DNA of 64,000 nt from Kriegella sp965368185 (GTDB taxonomy: Bacteria > Bacteroidota > Bacteroidia > Flavobacteriales > Flavobacteriaceae), in the NCBI GenBank assembly GCA_965368185.1, contig CBDULZ010000005.1:29801-93800 (forward strand), in the 5' to 3' direction. The translations under genes were made by a program, and so were the position numbers. Positions 60,239 through 64,000 of the stretch are shown one piece after another (positions within the stretch are counted from its first letter, which is position 1; every line of letters starts with the position of its first letter). The notes below the pieces were generated by a model. It was not told the origin of the DNA and searched no databases. It saw nothing but the letters and a program-made list of their open reading frames with translations.

Positions 60239-61618
60239 TTAGATTCCCCTTGAAAATAGGATGGTTGTAAATGTTTTAAAGATAATTCTCAAATCTAGGG
60301 TTATTGTACGGTTTTTAATATAGTAAAGGTCATACTCTAATTTTTGTATCGAATCCTCGAGATTCTCACCGTATCGATATTTTACCTGAGCCCAGCCGGT
60401 CACGCCTGGTTTGACTAAATGTCTAATATTGTAGTAGGGAGTTATTTCATTCAATTTACGAACAAACACCTTTCTTTCAGGTCGAGGTCCAATAAACAAC
60501 ATATCACCGTTTATTACTGACATAATTTGAGGGAGTTCATCAACTCTGAACATCCTGAGAATTTTACCAAAAGGTGTAATTCTCGCATCATTTTTCTTTG
60601 CCATTTTAGCTCCGGATTCTTCGGCATCGACAACCATTGACCTGAATTTATAAACTTTAAATTCCCTGCCAAATTGCCCCACTCTTTTTTGAGTATAAAA
60701 TAAGGGACCCCTATTAAAGAAGAAGTTCAGAATGTATACAAAGGGAGTGACCAATGCGAATACAAACCCAACAAAAAAACATAAAAGGAAATTCACGGTA
60801 AAATTGAAAATCTTATACAAATACCTGACACGGGTATGCTGTAACTGTAATATTTCCGCACAACTTTCATTGGGGTTGTAAGATACAATAGGAATGGCTT
60901 CATAAATATTTTCATAAAAGGATGAAAATGTAATAACCTCTTTACCTTTTACCAAGGAATTCAGCATCGTTTTTTCAATATACTTCGGCATTGGCTGCTG
61001 AGTATCGATGTTGATAATCCAAGAATCAACTTTTTTAGATAATCTACGAAGATCTTTTTCTGAAAGCCACGATTTCGAATCATCGATATTTATTGACTCT
61101 TGAACTTCATAAAAGGTGTGAATGCCTAGACCGTTTACTACTTCTATTTCTTTTTCCTTATTCTCTTTCGATTGATCATTATAGAGGTAAAGAACATGCT
61201 TTGTTGAAGATATAAATTTGAATACATAGGTAAATATACGTCTCCAAAGAAGTATCGTAAACGGAAGTCCAAAAAGAAAAATAAGAAGATTAACACGCCA
61301 AAAACTAAGATCGAAGAGAATTACCGCGCTCAAAATTTCCACGAAAATGAAAAGAACGGTTACCACAAGCCCTTTCATGATTAGTCCGACCGAATAGCGA
61401 GATTCTTTCCCTAGGTAATAGAAGTTCAGTACATAGGCTAGAAAGAAATACATAAAGAAGCCTATGAAGGTCAAGGCAATATTGGCGATATCCGCTCTGG
61501 GGCGCGAATCTATAACTGAATTTATAAAGAAAAACAACCCAAATGAAATAATGACAAGATCTCCAAAAAAAAGAATAAGTTTTCTCTCGGGTATGTTAAG
61601 TTTAGAACGTTTAGACAT
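60239..61618 (-). CDS. Initiating polyprenyl-phosphate sugar transferase of surface polysaccharide synthesis
   Basis: 459 residues from MSKRSKLNIPERKLILFFGDLV; an upstream ATG at 61,705 would add 29 unlikely residues. N-terminal half has four to five membrane segments with a CoA-binding-like region; the C-terminal 190 residues are the bacterial sugar transferase domain: GPLFYTQKRVGQFGREFKVYKFRSM, DELPQIMSVINGDMLFIGPRPE, VKPGVTGWAQV and KLEYDLYYIKN. It moves a sugar-1-phosphate to undecaprenyl phosphate to start a repeat unit. Resembles WbaP/EpsL-type enzymes. It marks the start of a polysaccharide locus that continues past the window. Confidence 0.92.
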   Translation of the reverse strand: MSKRSKLNIPERKLILFFGDLVIISFGLFFFINSVIDSRPRADIANIALTFIGFFMYFFLAYVLNFYYLGKESRYSVGLIMKGLVVTVLFIFVEILSAVILFDLSFWRVNLLIFLFGLPFTILLWRRIFTYVFKFISSTKHVLYLYNDQSKENKEKEIEVVNGLGIHTFYEVQESINIDDSKSWLSEKDLRRLSKKVDSWIINIDTQQPMPKYIEKTMLNSLVKGKEVITFSSFYENIYEAIPIVSYNPNESCAEILQLQHTRVRYLYKIFNFTVNFLLCFFVGFVFALVTPFVYILNFFFNRGPLFYTQKRVGQFGREFKVYKFRSMVVDAEESGAKMAKKNDARITPFGKILRMFRVDELPQIMSVINGDMLFIGPRPERKVFVRKLNEITPYYNIRHLVKPGVTGWAQVKYRYGENLEDSIQKLEYDLYYIKNRTITLDLRIIFKTFTTILFSRGI

Positions 61619-62215
61619 GGTTTTAGATTCTGGTGGCGAGAGTAAAAATAAGTTGAAAATATTAAATCGTTTTCTTCCCAGGGCAAAATTAGATGAATGT
61701 TTCAAAAAAAAGATAAGATGTTGATCGTAGGTCGTTTATCGATTTTATCTGTACACACAAGGTAATTCGTAAAAAATTAGGTTGATATTTTAACGTATAC
61801 CATAATACAATGCTGTAGTTATTGTTCATTAACTTGTCCGACTATTTCCGTAAAAATAAGTCGTCGCAGGCTTACATTTATACAAATCAAGTTGTATTTA
61901 CGTTATTCAACACCAACTTAGATCATTGATTTAAGAAGTAGCTTAAAAATGTAGTTCTATTAGTAGTTTACTTCCGGTTAAGGTAGAGTGTATAATTTTC
62001 ATTTAAAAATGCTAAAGACATTCAAGTTCCCAATCAACGAAAATAAATCTATCTTTGCCGCCTAATAATTGGTAGAATGTACTTTTTACCTAGATTAGTG
62101 CAATTAAAATAGATTGACTAAGTCTATAATAATTGTTTCAAACTTTTAGTTTGTTACTTTTGAGACAAACTAATTGAATCAAATTAAATAATAACTACAA
62201 CGCTTCTCTTTTTTC
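61619..62215. other. Non-coding AT-rich interval between divergent polysaccharide genes
   Basis: 597 bases, unusually long for this genome. Holds the GT2 promoter with inverted repeat at 62,133-62,172 and a second -7 box TATCTTTG at 62,050-62,057 not followed by any clear gene (only an 11-codon frame from about 62,077). No RNA gene recognised. Confidence 0.6.
62133..62172 (+). promoter_or_regulatory. Promoter and candidate operator of the GT2 gene
   Basis: TTG at 62133-62135, a 19-base spacer, then TACTTTTG at 62155-62162, a near-ideal Bacteroidota promoter. A perfect 8-bp inverted repeat TAGTTTGT (62147-62154) and ACAAACTA (62165-62172) encloses the -7 box, with a 10-base centre. Confidence 0.7.
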
Positions 62216-62968
62216 ATGCAAAAATTAGTTTCAATTATAACACCTAGTTACAATTCAAGTAGTTTTATTTTGCAGACCATTCAATCTGTTGTCGATCAAA
62301 CCTACTCAAATTTTGAATTGATAATCGTTGATGATTGTTCTGCCGATAACACTTCGGAAATCATTAAAAAGCATCAAAAGGAAGACAGTCGGATTCATTT
62401 TATTCAGTTAGAAGAAAATTCGGGACCGGCCATAGCCCGAAATAAAGGAATTGAAAAAGCCACCGGAAGTTATATGACGTTTTTGGATGCAGATGATATC
62501 TGGAAATCCGACTTTATTGAAAAGAGTATTCAAACCATAGATAGAACTGGAGTCCCTTTTGTTTTTTCGTCATACGAAAGACGAGATGAGGACCTCAATC
62601 CATTATTGGATGATTTTATAGTACCGAATAAGGTTACCTATAAGGATATTCTGAAGTCTAATTCTATTAGCTGTCTTACTGCTTTTTTAGATATTGAACA
62701 ATTGGGTAAAAAATACATGCCATTGATTCGAAAACGGCAAGATATGGGCCTTTGGCTTAGGTATTTAAAAGAAATAGATTATGCTTACGGTATAGAGGAG
62801 CCACTAGCAATCTACCGTATCAGGAAATCGTCATTATCACGAGATAAAAAGGCCCTCATAAAATATCAATGGGAATTCTACACCAAGGTAGAAGAGCTGG
62901 GTTTTCTATCTTCTATTTACTATATGGTGCAATGGATGGCCAGAGGTTTTCTAAAATATAAAAATTAA
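62216..62968 (+). CDS. Family 2 glycosyltransferase
   Basis: 250 residues, no membrane segment. GT-A fold: SIITPSYNSSSFILQTIQSVVDQTYSNFELIIVDDCSADNT (residues 6-46) and the metal site FLDADDIW, then GPAIARNKGIEKATG before it. Transfers a sugar in surface polysaccharide synthesis. Stands alone between divergent and convergent genes with its own well-formed promoter, so it may be regulated apart from the rest of the locus. Confidence 0.92.
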   Translation: MQKLVSIITPSYNSSSFILQTIQSVVDQTYSNFELIIVDDCSADNTSEIIKKHQKEDSRIHFIQLEENSGPAIARNKGIEKATGSYMTFLDADDIWKSDFIEKSIQTIDRTGVPFVFSSYERRDEDLNPLLDDFIVPNKVTYKDILKSNSISCLTAFLDIEQLGKKYMPLIRKRQDMGLWLRYLKEIDYAYGIEEPLAIYRIRKSSLSRDKKALIKYQWEFYTKVEELGFLSSIYYMVQWMARGFLKYKN

Positions 62969-63048
62969 ATTGTCTCTGGTCTAAGTTAGGACTCTCTGCT
63001 GTAATTGTAACAAGAATAGTTTTCTTGAATGAAAAAAGGGAAAAGGGT

Positions 63049-63834
63049 TTATAAGTCCCCGTGTTTTCTACTATTATGTATTTTGGTGTAGATTGGGTAT
63101 AAGATAATTTTTGCTGTCTTTTTTAGCTCTCGTATAATTTTTTGTTTAGCGATACCTCTAAAATTGCTCAGTTTTTCTATTTCCGAGTATTTAGTACCCG
63201 TCTTCGGGCAGAAACGCCCTAATATATAAGCACCGTCCATATTTCTTATTTTCACAGTTGGCTCAGAATCGAATATGTATTTATAACCACATGCAATGGC
63301 TGATTTATAGGCATCCATATTGGCATCCCCTCCTGGAATCGAACAAGAATCTATGGGGCATTTCAATAGGTTTTCAAGAATGTTCTTGCTTTTAGACCAT
63401 TCCTCAACCATTTCATCATACGAAAGACTTTTGAACACATTGGGGTGGGTATGCGAATGTGATCCAATAATATGCCCCTGCCGGTGTAATTCAACAAGTT
63501 GAGTTTCGTTCATAAAATAGGGGTCTCCGATAAGATTGGTCGTTATGAAAAAATGCCCTTTTACGTTATACTTTTCTAGATAGCTAGCACTGGTAATATT
63601 AGATTTTCCACCATCGTCGAACGCTACCAACGTTGCTTTGTTATTTGTGTTGGTTTCTAACTGCTTTATAGTGGTAATCAATTCACTATTTTTAACAATG
63701 ATATCAATATTGTCCTTAAATTCCTGAACACCATGTTTGTAGGGTATGGCAGATTTTCTTTGAAAGCCTGAATCCGTAGGTGAATCAACTACTTCGTGGT
63801 ACAGAAAGGTAAGGACTTGTAGTTTTTTATACAT
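63049..63834 (-). CDS. Polysaccharide deacetylase (NodB homology) family protein
   Basis: About 261 residues from MYKKLQVLTFLYHEVVD; the frame also has an ATG at 63,900 with a very basic lead of 22 residues that is probably not translated. NodB motifs: ATLVAFDDGG (usual form TFDDG) with the metal and catalytic Asp pair, HIIGSHSHTHPN with the zinc His residues, and CSIPGGDANMDAYKSA (motif 3-like). It would remove acetyl groups from a polysaccharide or a lipid-linked sugar. No signal peptide, so it likely acts in the cytosol. Convergent with the GT2 gene. Confidence 0.88.
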   Translation of the reverse strand: MYKKLQVLTFLYHEVVDSPTDSGFQRKSAIPYKHGVQEFKDNIDIIVKNSELITTIKQLETNTNNKATLVAFDDGGKSNITSASYLEKYNVKGHFFITTNLIGDPYFMNETQLVELHRQGHIIGSHSHTHPNVFKSLSYDEMVEEWSKSKNILENLLKCPIDSCSIPGGDANMDAYKSAIACGYKYIFDSEPTVKIRNMDGAYILGRFCPKTGTKYSEIEKLSNFRGIAKQKIIRELKKTAKIILYPIYTKIHNSRKHGDL

Positions 63835-63931
63835 ATCTTTTTGCTTTTCATTTTGGCGTTGACGATTTCTAAAAGACAGGTTAAGTCTATTTAACTTCAC
63901 TTCTTAAAGTGTGCAATGTGTGCTTTGATAG

Positions 63932-64000
63932 TTAAATTCTAGGACTACTAGATTGTTCAGGTTCCTTCAATTCCGAAAAAATATTTGTTTGGTTGTTCAT
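63932..64000 (-). CDS. Possible C-terminal end of a gene that continues past the window
   Basis: The minus-strand frame is open from the window edge to a TAA at 63,932-63,934, giving at least 22 codons ending in IFSELKEPEQSSSPRI. It looks like a hydrophilic protein tail, in the same direction as the deacetylase, but is too short to identify. Confidence 0.25.
   Translation of the reverse strand: MNNQTNIFSELKEPEQSSSPRI

Noticed and set aside
60088..60270. 60-codon plus-strand frame near the dispersed repeat
   Set aside because: It runs through the sugar transferase terminator and into that gene's antisense strand; composition is not protein-like and no family is recognised.

Overview
This 64 kb window is chromosomal DNA of a Bacteroidota bacterium, most likely a marine member of the Flavobacteriaceae. 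Pointers are the gliding-motility-type (type B) C-terminal domain on a giant secreted protein, several TAnnTTTG-type -7 promoter boxes, the near absence of Shine-Dalgarno sequences, a DUF4212/symporter/acs acetate operon, bshA (bacillithiol), and the lptD-amiC-mlaD order. The genus cannot be fixed from the sequence alone. No rRNA, tRNA, CRISPR array, transposase or prophage gene was seen.

Layout. 0-1.4 kb: a truncated membrane-anchored TIR-domain protein. 1.8-5.8 kb: acetate uptake and activation operon (DUF4212, symporter, acs). 5.9-18.1 kb: a peptidoglycan and amino-sugar salvage neighbourhood (anmK, cytosolic NagZ-like GH3, ampG, a NagB/PIG-L fusion, a DeoR regulator, murQ), interrupted by a two-gene secreted sugar-related unit (DUF1080 lipoprotein; beta-propeller/cupredoxin protein). 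18.1-19.6 kb: a PQQ-type sugar dehydrogenase with a cytochrome c. 19.8-28.6 kb: one 2,930-residue repetitive type IX-secreted protein. 28.8-37.4 kb: an esterase lipoprotein, the run rsmE-DUF4159-AI-2E-methyltransferase, an FG-GAP-like protein, a TfoX-like protein, a methyltransferase and tsaD. 37.5-45.5 kb: tamB, pfkA, gapdh, a BadF-type sugar kinase, ridA. 45.5-53.5 kb: envelope block lptD, amiC, mlaD, two Fe-S oxidoreductase subunits and an unknown. 53.6-59.5 kb: GH3/beta-lactamase fusion, bshA, a small lipoprotein, ompA. 59.5-60.2 kb: non-coding DNA with a dispersed repeat. 60.2-64 kb: start of a surface-polysaccharide region (initiating sugar transferase, GT2, NodB deacetylase).

How it works together. 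AmpG would import muropeptides, the GH3 enzyme would remove GlcNAc, AnmK would phosphorylate anhydro-MurNAc, and MurQ would convert MurNAc-6-P to GlcNAc-6-P. The NagB fusion would finish the route to fructose-6-P, feeding the PfkA and GAPDH encoded 25 kb away. The DeoR gene is divergent from nagB across a spacer with strong inverted and direct repeats. No nagA is present in the window; the PIG-L half of the NagB fusion is a candidate replacement. Other notable points are a dispersed repeat in a long and a short form, a missing conventional start for tamB, several genes that must start at TTG, and two promoters with inverted repeats laid over them.
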